Made by a program: the position numbers and the translations under genes. Below the pieces are notes generated by a model that saw nothing but the letters and a program-made list of their open reading frames with translations, did no database searches and was not told the origin of the DNA. Positions 16,301 through 29,090 of a stretch of DNA of 64,000 bases are shown in pieces. This DNA comes from Nymphaea colorata (taxonomy: Eukaryota; Streptophyta; Magnoliopsida; Nymphaeales; Nymphaeaceae), in assembly GCF_008831285.2 (NCBI RefSeq), contig NC_045145.1:17420802-17484801 (forward strand), read 5' to 3'. How positions within the stretch are numbered: the first letter of the stretch is position 1; each line of letters begins with the position of its first letter.

Positions 16301-17099
16301 TATAATATCCTATATCCATCAAGTATCAAAATATATTGCATAACATAACATAGTATGCATATAAACATTACTCTTGCAAAGTAATACATCTGTATGTATA
16401 AATAGTACAGTGTGTACATGTAAATATATTAGTTGCACAGGTACCATTCCATACGAGTTGGTCCAACCTGAGCAGCTAGCGTCCATAGTTGGCTTATTCA
16501 AATATGGAAATGAACCAAAGCTTTGCTCGCCAAGTTTATCGAAGGATCATGAACTAGCAATTTCATGGGCTAAAGTGCGGAGCACCAAGAGCTGCTATAA
16601 GTTCATTTCCTAGCCCTACCTCCAACAGCACCTGTCTGCTAAAATGCATTACCGTGAGTTTCTGCTTCCAAGCAAAGCATGTTCTGAAACAAACAAAATT
16701 TCTTGCATTTAGAGGCCAAGATAATGCAACTTTATGTTCCTGAGCAATTTAAATAGAAAGATTCAGCAAAGTTGAGAGGATAAGAAAACTTCAAGAGACA
16801 TGATGCTAGAGAAAATAACTGCCATTTGGGGACTATGGCCCCAGGGCACAACAGCAGTACCATCTAAGAATTTAAGAGAAACCAACGAAATAGACTTGCA
16901 ACCCAAATGTCCTTCAGGTCCAAATCCTTGACCATGTGTTAAAAGGCCCTCACCTGTGACAAGGTCCGAACCTATTTTCACCCCTCATACTTCCCATACA
17001 CTGTACAGTGCCACCTACTGCAGACGCTTTGCCATCTAGAAAAATTAACAGGAAGAACTAGTAGAGGATCACCTCAACAGATCGAGTCAGATAGCATCA
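13343..17099. other. Intergenic, no gene recognised
   Basis: No reading frame here matches a family I recognise. The longest (14464-14787, 107 residues) lacks conserved motifs and overlaps others in different frames. The right end probably includes the old 3' flank of the WD40 pseudogene. Confidence 0.4.
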
Positions 17100-20000
17100 A
17101 CTGTTGATCCGCAGGCATTGTAGAAGACTGCCATAAGTTCATACCAGAGTCCAAACGAGAAACAATTTGGTGTCTGGGCTGAATGACACGGTAGTGATCT
17201 CACCAAAGAAATTGATCTCTTGCTCTTTGCTCCCACCATTCTTTGTGTCAAACAGTTGGACAAAGTCAGGTGGCTCAGTCATTCACAATAACTGCCCATC
17301 AGAAGTAAACTGGAAAGATCCGAGTGCACTCAAGTTGCCCTGATACCCCTTGTTTTTTTTTTTGTTTTTTTTGAGCAAGAGATTCGACAGGTAACTAAGG
17401 TCCCAAATGCAGTATGTCTTATCTTGCTTTCCAGTGGCAAAAAGGGAGTTCCATGCAGTTCCAAAGGAACAATCCAGGTGACTTAACAGGGGCATAACCA
17501 TCTGCATGGAAACCACGTTTGAGCTAGCTTACTCATGAAAAACAATTTTAGAGGGTATTTGTTCCTATCAACTCCTGAAAACATGCCTCACTTTCATTAC
17601 AAATGCCAGTAAAGCAACAAAAGAGGATCCGTAAAAACAGAAAACAACAGCTACAAAAGAAGATCATCATAAAAAAAAAATTCTACAAGCAACTTTTTAC
17701 TAAGAAACTTTCACGAAAAAGAAGTGGTCAGTAAGGCACTTAGAAGTGGAAGGAAAAACTCTTTAAATTACAGAAACAATTAAATTGCCCTATCGTGTGG
17801 TCATAATAGTACTATATTTAAGTTCTCAATTTTCTGTGGTGCTGCCAAATATATTCTTATACAAATTTCATGAGATTTAAGATCATTTTCTTATTTTCTC
17901 AGTTATACAACAGCAATTATCATTTGTGAATATCATAGTAACCTATGCACACGGCTGCATCTACGTGTTGACAGGGTGCAGGCCATTCTAGAAACACTTG
18001 GCTGCAGGGACTTGGCCAAGCCTGAGTTTGTGTATCTATCATAGCAAATTAAAATTTTAAATTGTTTTAAGCAAGCAAATAACAAGCAATACATTCATAA
18101 ACCAAAATTCATACTTACAAATTGATAAACAAAGTAACAAACATACAAAAATCAATGTAAATTAATTTAATTTAAACTTAAAAAAGTGGGAAATAGATTT
18201 GGTCAAGGTAACCAAAGTCCATTTTTGGACAAATCCAGCAGACTGCACACAACATGACATTCACCATCTCCATGGCAAACCCAGTGCCACACTAATGTCC
18301 AACTATGTTGACACGGGTGCAGCATCTTCCTAGCAGAATCCACTTTTATGTGGCTGCCTGGGTCATCCAGGTCCCCAACACTCTGCGTGGTGGCATCTTA
18401 GTTTTGTCGGCTCATGAAATTATCTGAACCTTTTTCCTTTCCGTGCTCGCCCTTTTGTCCCCAGATATCTTTTGTTTCAGGATCCAGTCTTATAGAGAGC
18501 TTCCTGGACAAAAAAACTGAGATTCAAATCCCTGTGGTTTTGGACATTTGAGTCCATCTGTACACATATCTCAATAACAACAGGCAGCACAGATGTTAGA
18601 CAACATAATCTAAGAATCCCAGCTTATATATTCTATAGAAGAGAACACAAAAAAATATACATATAACAAATGCAGCCCTCTAGTACGACCAATTAAATCA
18701 GTGCTTTAAATGAGGGTAAGTACTCAAGCAACATTACCCTGCTGCACTAAGAATCAACCAGCATTCCATCAGGGTGGCTGCCCACAATGATGATAATCTT
18801 ACCAACCGGACCTAGTGAAGTGTTTGCTGTGAAATAAAAATATCAAAATACAACCTTCAAGACACTCTTGAACCAAAAGGCAGCATAAGGGCCTGACAAA
18901 CAGCCAGACAAGAAGGAAATCAATCAACAGAGACTCACATACACTGGCCATGGAAAAGTAAAATGCTTCGGAGGTGAAACCTCTTCACATCAAACTCTGA
19001 CTCCACAATCAGTTATTTGAAGCTATGACAATGGGAGCACCAGTATACCAGAGAAACACATGTACGATAATAATATCTTATAGTTGAATCATTTACAAGT
19101 CATCAGGCATAAACAACTAAATACCCAGAACTATTGTATATTTCAACAGCATTTGTTATCGCAGTGCCATCGTCTGTCATTCTGGTGCAGGACACTCCAA
19201 ACTGAACTAAATAATGTAACACAAGAAACACATAAAGCATAATAAAGTAAAGACTTGTTAACTGGGAAGGATAACAAAACGCTAATAAAATGTTCTCAAG
19301 GTTGTTATTAGCACATCACCAATAAAAAAGACAGGAAATTTTCATCTAGAGGAAAATCTCTTGGTCATCTCTCTCTCTATATCTCTCCCCCTCTTTTTCC
19401 ATTTTTTCATTTTCTTACTTCGCACGTGGATGCTTTGAGGCTTGTGGTTACAGGTTAAGAAAATGACATTCAATAGTTGCATGTTCCTAATTGTCAAAAT
19501 TACTTCCTTCCAGCATTTGGGCGTTCACTTCTTTTGTCTCTTTAATCTCCTTCCCCTTTTCCTCACAATTTGGATGATTTGATGCATGTGTTTACAAGAT
19601 GACATATTGACATCAAAACATTTCATACTTTTAACTGTCAAAAGGCAAACAATTCTATGGAGCATCAAGTTCAGGATGCTCGATTTGCCTGGGATGCAAT
19701 CATAGGAAGTTCTAGAGTTTTTACACAAGGAAGCATGTTGCAGATATATGGATACTATTTATGCATTTTTCTCTAGACAAGTACTATCAATATGCACAAG
19801 CTTCTTAGCCTCAAAGTATTCGCTGTCTGAACAAGAAAATTACAAAAACTTTAGTTCTACAGTACATGGAAAAGGCCCCTGAACAAAGGGAGAAACCTTC
19901 AAAAATTCTGTTTACCAGTGTCAGCATTCACTTCAAAGCACCGAAAGAGATTTATTTGAAGTTTCAAAGGATAAGTTCTTCATGAAGTCCACCAGCGACT

Positions 20001-22197
20001 AACAACTTATCCTTTAGGCCAATCTACCGGACTAAAGTTTGGGTAAATTCTTGCAGTAGGCTGACTGGGGTTTCCCTGTAGATGAGCAAATGATGTCAAC
20101 TTCTGCTTAAACCAATGAAGAGGGAATTAAAGGTCTAAAATAGTGAATACGCCTCAAGCTTTTTTCCCTCATAACCATAATTTGGAAAAACAAACACCTT
20201 ACCTCAGATGGCGTCAGAAATTTAGTCCCGTATCGAAGATTGTGAGGGATCTTCAAGAACTTATAAAGGGAGGTCATTAATGAGATGATTGACCTGGTTC
20301 CTAGCCTTTTTAGGGTTGGAGCCGAAACTGCTAGGGGGCCCGGTTAGGATCCGTCGAACTAGGGGCCCGAGCCCGAGAGTGGGTCGGGTTGTTATATGAC
20401 GCCACATCCCCTAAACACTCAAAACTTCTGATGTAGCAGAAGATAAGGAGGACCGGGTAATGGAAAAACCAGATGTAAGGTACAAATCGAGCACTCCTGA
20501 GCCCAGAACAAATTCTTTATCTGAAGAAATATTGATAAGGTGATAAGTTAATAGACAGAAATTTGATTTCCAACAGGAATAATTTGGCACTAAATTTTGT
20601 ACAGTATAAGAAGAAAGCAAGACAGTTTTGCAGGTATCGGCTACCCAGTAGCTCTGATATTCACCATCTTAATAATAGTCTACACTACAATAAATGAAAC
20701 CAGATGTAGTCACATAAATCATGAATTAGGTTTTTGAATGTCACATTTGCACTTCTTAAATATATGAAAAAATACTTGCAGCCCAGCATAAGGTTGTACT
20801 ACCGTAGAAAACAACTCTGCTGCACAGCTGCCAAGAGGAGGAAAAGAAATAGATGTAATCACAAGAATCATGACTCAAATTTCTGAATGCCACATTTAGA
20901 TAATCAAAGACTTCTCGAATATATATTGCATGATAACGTCAGGCCAAGGTAATGTGGCACACTTGCAGAATAGAACAATGTAGCACAACTGCCAACGCAG
21001 GAAATCAGAAACTGAAATAAATGAACTTCTCATAGATAAAATCTTACACAAATACCTTCTTAAAAGGTAAGGCACTGTGAAGTTGGATTGCAGCCTTTGA
21101 ATCACCTTTTGACTTACTAAATAATCACAACATCAACGTGATTTAAGCATATAACTGTTAACAGCATACTATTAGCTCCAATTTCTTAGGCATGACGGGT
21201 CATGAATAACCTCTGATTCTCTGCTGCATCGCTTCTTTCATGCTTCAGTTTCCCTATGATTATATGGCATTGTAAATTAAGTAAGCCAGCTAAAAGGTAA
21301 TCTTCCAAGTTCCAAATCAACCAGAGGATTTCGTTAAAAAGAAAAGAAAGCACCTTCTGGTTATGCACGCCAAACAGTCACCCAGTCGTACACACCATGG
21401 CACCTGGGAAGCAGGAAGAGTGCCTATTACATAAAAAAAGAGAGGTCACATGTGATGTAGAAGAATAGACAGCAGGAAACTTAAACAAAACAAGCCAAGC
21501 GCCAACTCAGATCACCTGAAAATGCAGAACCATGAATTTCACATATCAAACGCTATGCCAAAATTGGTAGCACCTGCCATTTGTCATTCGCTTTTCTGCC
21601 TTCCTGTGCATGTACAGTGATACTGAAATTATACAACGCCTAAACCCACAGAGCCATTCCACCAGTTGCTCCGTGGAACTGTGGTGGCACCAAATGATGT
21701 GCTAACGAGAAAACCAGGGGTCGAGAACTGGTGCATAATGAACACTTGATGCAGGTAGTTCCATGCAAGACGAACAAAGTACTACCTCAGACCGATCTCA
21801 GATGGAAGAATGTTTCATAATTCTTGAGCGGTTCCAACCTAACTTGCCGATATTTTTCTCCAGCTATACTTAGCCTCTCCCAGGCGGATCTCCTGAATGT
21901 CTTTTCCGTCTTTTCCTCTCCTGGGCTTGCGCCAAATAGGGTATCTGTCAATGTAACATCCCGGGAACAAAGCATGTGTGTTTATCACGGGCCAAAAAGC
22001 AATATCAAACATTGAATTCATTCTCATAAGCTTGAGGAACATTTTGAAAATCAAGTTGCAAAATTGAGAGGAAGGAAACTAACATTCTCGTAGTTATCTT
22101 CGGACCCAGATGCCCTTGCTCCTCTACAACAAAATACGCCGTCAATGTCATCATTAACGTCTCCCATTTCATTATAATCTTCCATGTACTCATCCAT
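17100..22197 (-). pseudogene. Decayed WD40-repeat gene (plant C2A9.03-like family)
   Basis: Fragments of a cytosolic/nuclear WD40 protein occur in order along the minus strand. The acidic N-terminus is at 22084-22197 (MDEYMEDYNEMGD). A RRGKD and AWERLSIAGEKYRQ segment is at about 21800-21960. TAITNAVEIYNSSG is at about 19125-19195, and DCGVR plus FDVKRFHLRS at about 18950-19020. IIVGSHPDGMLVDS is at about 18750-18800. FATGKQDKTYCIWDL and FTSDGQLL are at 17285-17501, and PPDFVQLFDTKNGG and NFFGEI at about 17130-17280. Lesions visible: TAG at 18747-18749 where the family has Gln after VDS; TGA at 17283-17285 after DGQLL; compensating frameshifts around RRGKD; a frameshift after DCGVR; an A-rich in-frame insertion after SNLL; and loss of about three residues before FATG. 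Introns are retained, so it is an unprocessed pseudogene, not a retrocopy. The middle exons (about 19.2-21.8 kb) were not recovered. The family comparison is from memory. Confidence 0.8.
20260..20400. repeat. GC-rich insertion-like segment inside the WD40 pseudogene
   Basis: A locally GC-rich stretch with words such as GGGGCCCGAGCCCGAG and GGGTCGGGTTGTTATA stands out from AT-rich surroundings, in what should be intron space. It resembles plant transposable-element ends in composition, but I could not define its borders. Confidence 0.3.
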
Positions 22198-23402
22198 TTC
22201 CACTTGATGACGAAACATCTCGCAGCAAAAATAATTCAGATGAACAAAATTCCTATCGACACAGAATTGTCCAAAATTTCTTATTAGGAAGTGACGCTCA
22301 TGCACATAAACGGATTGAAGAACCGGATCTAAACAAATCAGTTAAGCATTACCCTTTTTCTGCAAAAATGACGAGGGAGGGACAGTATTAGAAGAAAAAA
22401 AAAAACAGAAACAAGAAAAAGCTGAAAAGAAGGCCAAGCACTTAACACACAGAAACAGTGCAATAGTAAATTTTAGGCCAAAACAAGTTCGTAACAGGAT
22501 ACTGTAAAAAGAATGATAAAACCGTACCTGGATCATGCAGAGATGAGTCCAAAAAGAAAGATAAGTATCACGTATCGTTAAACAAGAAGACCTCAAGTCT
22601 TACGAAGAAAGAGAGTTTCCACCGTCATAGACAACGTTTTTATACACAAAGAGAGAGACAGATGATGATGATGATGATGATGAACTTCACCTTCTCAGAC
22701 GAATTTCTCAGAATTTCTTCAATGGGCCTCCACCGACCGTTAGATGTCGCAAGCCGGACACTCGTTCATATCGCGGAAGGCAGATCAGAAATTCTTGGGG
22801 CAGACTCGAGAAGAGCTATCATCCATTTTCCGGCGAGTGATCGCGAGATACAAAAAGAACTCCAGACCACGGACAGAGGATGGAGAGAGACAGAGGGAGG
22901 AAAGAATCCCGGGAAAAATGCCGCCAATCCGGCAGCGTCCCAAAGGACGGCACGTCGACGCGTGCATGAATGAAAACGATCTCACGCATATCAAAGACCC
23001 TCTCTCCTTCTCTTAATTACAGGATTACCCTCGCCCTCTTCCACTGGCTCATGGGCCTACCTGCGTCCAAAAGCTTTCTGTGGACTCTGAGTCGTCGCTT
23101 GTTTTGATCAGTTGCGGCTCTCTCCCTTCTCTCTCCTCAAAGGACCGACCACTGGAGCTTCTACTGGGCCATGAATTCTCTATCCATCATCCGTTCCCTG
23201 GCCCTGAGGAGTTGCTTCCCATTAGCCTGCTCCAGATTCTCTGCCAGCCGACGCACCACCACTTATCTCCCACTGCTTCTTCTTCCTCTCCTTCCGATTC
23301 GGATTGATCTCGGTGGCGTGCATTCGCATAAGAGAAAACTTGAGGAGCGGTGGTCGGCCTGCGGTAGCAGATTACTACCCAAGGTGCTGCGTCCTGAGGG
23401 AA
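22198..23402. other. Upstream of the WD40 pseudogene; no gene recognised
   Basis: Contains a (GAT)n run at about 22662-22682 and a more GC-rich right half. Overlapping frames on both strands reach about 100 residues but show no domain. It may hold the old WD40 promoter and the promoter of the candidate exon at 23403. Confidence 0.35.
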
Positions 23403-23944
23403 ATGGCGGCCGCTCACGCTTTAGTTTCTTCCTCCCCGTCTCTAGCCTCCAGCAGCTCGTCCTGGGACGCTGCAGCTGCTGTGAGGCAGCTCCTGAAGGG
23501 ACGAGCCCTTCCGTGCTCCTTCACCTCCAACTCCCGCTATCTTCCTCAACTCGCCAGGAGATCGGCTTCCCTCGTCGCCAGGGCTTCCTCCAGTACTCCA
23601 CCTGCCAAGTTCGTCTTTCTTCTGCCACTCTCGGTGTTCTCATTTCTCTTCCTTTTCTCATCTCCCCTCGTCAAATCATGCAGAGTTTTGACGTCTCTTA
23701 AATGGTTGACGTTCCTCATTTTTATTTCAGCAAAGGTGCAGACAGGGGTGGGAATCGCGGCGGAGATCCTCGCAAGCTCGGCCTTATCCAGGCGGAAACA
23801 AGCTCGGCCTTATCCCGGCGGAGACAAGCTCGGCCTTATCTCGGCGGAGACGGCCCTGCCATGGTTCAAGACCAGGGTGATCTCCCTGGTTGGCGCTTGC
23901 ACCTACGGGGCCGACCCCCCCACGCACCCGCTGAACCAGGCTAA
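23403..23944 (+). CDS. Possible plastid-leader exon plus short second exon (hypothetical)
   Basis: The ATG at 23403 opens 68 residues rich in Ser and Ala with few acidic residues (MAAAHALVSSSPSLASSSSS at the start, ARRSASLVARASSST near the end). That is typical of a chloroplast transit peptide. A donor GT follows at 23609 and a pyrimidine-rich acceptor ends at 23730. Splicing them gives about 139 residues, but the second part is low-complexity and built from the 3 x 26 bp array at 23773-23850. It matches no plastid protein I know. This could be a truncated nuclear gene for a plastid protein whose downstream part was replaced by repeat DNA, or chance. An overlapping frame from 23171 is less transit-like. 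Confidence 0.25.
23773..23850. repeat. Three tandem 26-bp GC-rich units
   Basis: Units at 23773-23798, 23799-23824 and 23825-23850 each start CAAGCTCGGCCTTATC and differ at only a few later positions. Since 26 is not a multiple of three, a frame crossing the array shifts its repeated peptide, which argues against a selected protein repeat. Confidence 0.9.
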
Positions 23945-24110
23945 CCCGTGCTCGATGGGGAAGTAGCATTACCTGGGCCTGTAGAAGGGGCTGGGTGGGT
24001 CAAGCGACCTGGCGTCTCCAGGTGGGCCTTAACCCGCTGAGGTTCGGCGAGGATAAGAAAATCAATGACGGAAGGGAATACCTCCAAAAGGCCGAAATTC
24101 CTGCTCCTAT
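23851..24110. other. GC-rich island, possible mobile-element end
   Basis: About 260 bases of markedly higher GC than the flanks, ending abruptly near 24060-24110 where AT-rich DNA resumes. No domain or clear terminal repeat seen. Confidence 0.3.
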
Positions 24111-24576
24111 GGTTATTCATTTTAACTTAATACTTAAGAGCATTCCTTTACACCAACAAAAATCAAGCGGATGAATAAGCTTTCACTAACCCTATGCTAT
24201 AACTATATCATGACTGAAGAATGTAAAAAATGGAAAGCTGGCCATGTTGGCAGTACCTTTAATTATCTAAAGGTTGGTTTACTTGGTACTATTAGGGGTC
24301 ATACCAGAACTTGCTAGCTCATTTGAACTAACCTATCAACGAAGTTGGTTATATATATCATGTATGAAACTTCATTGTGATGTTTTAATAGTGACAAAAA
24401 TTATTCATGAAACCTTTTGTATAGATAAAAAAACCATAAAAAGAAGATTTAGAGGTTAGGTGAAGGTAAAATTTGTCTGTGTGTACATCGTTATGACCAA
24501 TATGCATGTCTACGCAATAAAATAATCTTTTCATTTTTTTTGTTTCGCTCATAGCGTTATCTTATTATTTTACATT

Positions 24577-24713
24577 TATGTTTAGAATTATCTCATACAT
24601 CTATCTGTTATCAAATTATCACATAAATATTTTATTATCTCACAAATATTATTTCATACTTATATTTAGTGTCATCTTATACTTATGTTTAGCATTATCT
24701 CATACATCTATCT
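24577..24713. repeat. 30-bp direct repeat pair about 107 bp apart
   Basis: Segments 24577-24606 and 24684-24713 both begin TATGTTTAG and continue ATTATCTCATACATCTATCT, differing at one base. Weaker related words (CATAAAT, ATTATCTCA) fill the space between, so this may be a degenerate tandem array. Confidence 0.75.
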
Positions 24714-26808
24714 TTATGTCATTATCTCATAAATCTTTTGCATGAAAGTTATACATATTGATAGTATAATCTTATTTGGCATAGGTTCATTGTATACACG
24801 GAATGACGTATAGAACTTTCTCTCCCCATCAACAACATCCTCTCAACCCAACAATAGGGCTGGAGCCCTCCCCTTTCCCGTGATCCACAGCCTACCCTAC
24901 TGGTCGCTCTAAATCCTCCAAGCTACCAACAACAACATCCTCACCAGCCCAAATTCTTATTGATCTCAATGTATCGCAAGTGTCCTGTCTGTTTTTCATC
25001 TTTCACAATTGAAAATCTAAACATCCACAATATGTTCCTTTGCTAAGATAAGCATTATAGTTGTGTTCTGTCTGAGGTACCAAATCAGACGAACTGCTAA
25101 ATAATTGCATTACGTATCTTATTAACATAAGTTCACAAATTGGCAAATAAGTTAAGCTGACACATACTCTTCACAAAGGTTGCCGCACCCAAATTGACAC
25201 CGACTCAAGTGCAGGTGAAGTTCAGACATGGCTTGAGTGCAGGGGTGGAGGGAAGGGGGGCCCGCCTAGGCTCTGTTTCGATCCAGCTAATTGAAAAAAA
25301 AAATGACATTAAAAAAATTGAAAATTTTTATTTGCGTAATGTATTTTTTAGATTTGGGTTTAGTTTGACCCTATCGAATAAGTTCGTTGGACTGTTTGGC
25401 CTGCCCTTAAAAAAAAATCCTCGCTTGAGTATAATAATAAACAAATTGCTTTGAAACATTGATTAAGTCAAAGCTTGGTAGTTGTCAATAACAAGTGCTA
25501 GTTGTATTGTTTGTACATAATAGACCAAAACTTACACTCTTTTTTTTTTTTTTGCAAAAATGCCGCATCACACCCCCCCTCATCATTGGATTACCCAACA
25601 TTTGGATAGACAAGCAATTTTGTAGCCTACCCTAAGAATAAGGATGTGGCAATCTTACAGAGCAATTTCATAAAAACCTAATTTCTTAAATTTTTTGAAC
25701 CTTAGTTTGTGTGTTTGGATGACAATCTAAAATGTAGTTTTTGTTCATATGACAAAGCCAAATCTTTGAGGGTGCATATAAAAACTAATGGCAGCTTATG
25801 TTATACTTGATATACAATAACAAACACACTCATTGGCATTTGGCTATATTAAAATTCAATTCAAACAGCAAAGTTAAGATTTGCTTTACATAAATTTTTT
25901 TGCGTTCACGCTTATCTTCACATATAATTTAAAAATAAGTAAGAGCTTGAAGTATATTCATAAACCAGGAAAAAAAAAAAAGAACCAGCTAAGATTGTAA
26001 GAACGTAATTTTACTGATAGAGGATTTGGATAAGTTTGTAAAGAAAATGCTCAACTTAAAAAATTTACATTTGTAGCGAATGGGTTTTGATAAACTTTAC
26101 TTTTGAGTCACTGTCACCGGACATAACATTTAGAAGAAGAAGCCGTTTGATTGTTGTCATGTAGGACAAAAACGGATAGGACGTCCTTTCAAACAACGGC
26201 ATGAAACAAGTTTTTAATAACTTCAAAAAAGTTGAAAAAAATGGCAGCTGAATTTTTGTTCAACAATTAGTCTCTATCACTAGATTATGTTCTTCTGGTT
26301 CAGCTAGCATTATCGATTTAACGAAGATTCACTGTAAGCTTTTATTTGACAGTTTCTGTATAAAAGAATTGCAGAAGTTAATATCTTTTATGAGATTTTG
26401 ATTAAAAAACAACCTTGAAATCGAGAATTTCTCAGAAAAACTGAAAAGGCAACGAAGATCGATGGCGTTGCGTTGTCTCTCTTTTCTTCGAATGATGAAA
26501 GGCAGGAGAAGCACCAATACATATTTAAATTTCAAAACACAGAGAAGAGAATCCATGCCTGCCACCATAGCCATACGCGCCCCGATGTCCGTACAGAAAC
26601 ACTCCGACCCCTGATCTTTCGGATCTCCTTCCTCCACTTTTTCTTTTGTTTTCTTCCTTTACCCTTTTCTCGTTCTCCCCTCTCTGATTCAAAGGTGAAC
26701 TCCGGAGATAAGGCAGCCACCGGCTCGCTGACGTGCGCATCTTCTTGACTGGTAGCCGCAACTCTGCAACTCGACGGTGCAACACCGCAAGCTCCGCACA
26801 CAGACAAC
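24714..26808. other. Intergenic, no gene recognised
   Basis: AT-rich DNA with several homopolymer A and T runs. Frames here are short and without motifs. Confidence 0.4.
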
Positions 26809-26867
26809 CTCTCTCTCTCTCTCCCTCTCTCTCTCTGAGCAGAAGAGAGAGAGAGAGACAGAGAGAG
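26809..26867. repeat. Facing (CT)n and (GA)n tracts, potential hairpin
   Basis: A CT tract at about 26809-26836 is followed after a 4-base gap by a GA tract ending near 26867, so the halves are complementary inverted repeats. The low-complexity frames on both strands here (Ser-Leu or Arg-Glu runs) are translations of this repeat. Confidence 0.85.
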
Positions 26868-29090
26868 TGTGGGGGCGTGCGAGTCCATTTTTCCGGCCAC
26901 AGAGAGAAAGAGCGTTGGGGGTGTTGCTGCGAATCCAATATTCCTCCGGCCTGAGAAGGACAGGAAGAGAAAGACTCATGGTCTCTCTTTTTCTCTCCTC
27001 TCTCTTCACGCAACCTCCATCTCGACGTGGTTAAGAAATGTGAGAGAGAGAGAACCACTTGATTCGGTGCTGTCGGAAGGAAGACCAGAAGGCAAGACGT
27101 CGGCGATGGCATCTGCGTTCGTCGTGCTCTTAAGCTGATGACTTCCCACGTTGCATGGACAAACGGCGTGTCATGCGAGTGAAGGGAGGCTTAGAGCACA
27201 GGCATGTAATTCCCTGAGACGACGTCGAACACCTACTCTCCTATACCTCAGACGAAATTAACCAATATGGTCGCTGGTGGCTCCTCCCTTCTCCGCCATT
27301 CCTCTTGCTTTTATCGTCACCACGTCCAACTCCCATGCTCAGAAGCATGTCTTTTCATACTGCCATTTCTCTCCCTCTCTCTCACTTCTCTCGTTTTTGT
27401 AGGCGACAGAATTTAGGTTATCTTTAGAGTTTTTACCATGGAGACATAACCTTGATGCATTGATGAGAGCAACGTACAAGGCGTTTTGCAACTAGAGAAT
27501 GACTGTGGGTCCTGTTGGAAGGGAACATCTCTTCGTTGGTTGGTCTTCTCCCTGTAGCTTCTGCTAAAGCACATGGATCGTCAGCTAACTTCATACAAGT
27601 ACTTGGCCAAGCAGTTTGACATTCGTATAAGTTTCTCTAGTATTGTTAGGTAGGCGTTTGCCTAAACCCAGCATCATAATTTCCCCTTGATGATCTTCCT
27701 CCAGTAAAATTTTCTTTTGATCATTTTCCAGCGTGGGTTTTCGACAGATTCTCGACTCAACCTTTTGAACCAACAAGCAAGGACCATCATCGATACCGAG
27801 TGTACAGCGTGCTCAACCGTTATCTTTTGTGTTTTCCGCAGAATTTTCTCGAAACTTACCTGCAGTCGCATGATTCACTGATTCAAAATCGTGTATTGCA
27901 CGTTAGCCAACCACGAAGATTGAAGAGAAGAAGCAGATCATGATTCAGGACACTTTAGGTGGAGAATCTTTAAGATATGGAATCTAACCTCTTAGACTTT
28001 TGACCATTCAAGATCTACAAGTCCTCTCGACATCATTAGCCAACAAGAGTCCGGCAATATAACTGCGCTGTACATAAAATCTTCGAGAAAGTCAGTGTCC
28101 GGTTGTGCTTCTGCTGATGTAACGCGTTACCTTTATTCTATGTTTCAGCTAGCCTGTAGATCGTGAAGAAAATGGTAGCTATAATCTTATTCATGCATAA
28201 TTTGACTTCGATGACAATGGGACTCTAGATTAATCGGGAAAATGAAACTGGGATCAACTAGCAAGATGAAAGACAATCGCCTTAGTTGGATGACGAACTT
28301 GGGTAGTTGGATTTTGCATGATAAAGAAAAATTCATGTGGCGGAACAAGTCCCAGAGCGGTAATCACACAAGTGCACGAGAAAAGGTAAAAAGAAGAACC
28401 CGTGGAAGATGAAAACTAACTGTCATCAGGCATCAGGAAACTAAACATTAAAGGCTTCAATAGTTAGAAGAGCCTCCCAAACATTATTTCATATGAAAGT
28501 TGTACACATGCTGGCAGGGTTCTAAGCCTCCAGTTTGTTAGACAAAGGGCCTTCAAGAAGGCCTGTGTTTGCTTCCACTTATGTCAAAGAAATCTTCCTT
28601 TGCTTAATTAATGCGACCAACACCAATGTCAAAGAACTCTTCCTCTACTTGATTTATGATACCATGGCGTGGTTGAAACAACCAAGCAACGATACCCATT
28701 CACTGAATCTGCCAGGAAATCTTAAAACATACAGATAGTACTCCAAACTTGGAAGTTTTGCACTCTAAACATGAAATAGACAATCTGCAGGCAGGGAAGA
28801 CTGGGGATATCAGTGTTTCAGCAGAACGACCAGTGAGTGAACTGAGGCAAAGGGCTACATTTGTAGATTACACAGTGCCGATTTTCACTCTACCTGTTTC
28901 CACTGATGATTAACCAAAAGGCCTTCCCCAAAAAATTCAAGGCATTGCCACATTCACCGGGGAAGGCTAGGTTGCGTTTGCAAGCAGGAAAAGTGGATAG
29001 CACCTTTGCTGGTTTAAAGTTGAGTTTCAAAGTGGTCAACATATAACTGCACACCAACTGCCGTACCCATAATAACCTGCAATGGATTAC
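26868..29090. other. Intergenic; presumed 3' flank of the UBZ4 gene at its right end
   Basis: No gene recognised. The last few hundred bases before 29091 should include the 3' UTR of the leftward UBZ4 gene. Confidence 0.4.

Noticed and set aside
26525-27112. 195-residue minus-strand frame with several overlapping frames
   Set aside because: It is driven by the CT/GA tracts, with Ser-Leu and Arg-Glu low complexity in every frame. No domain and no splice logic.
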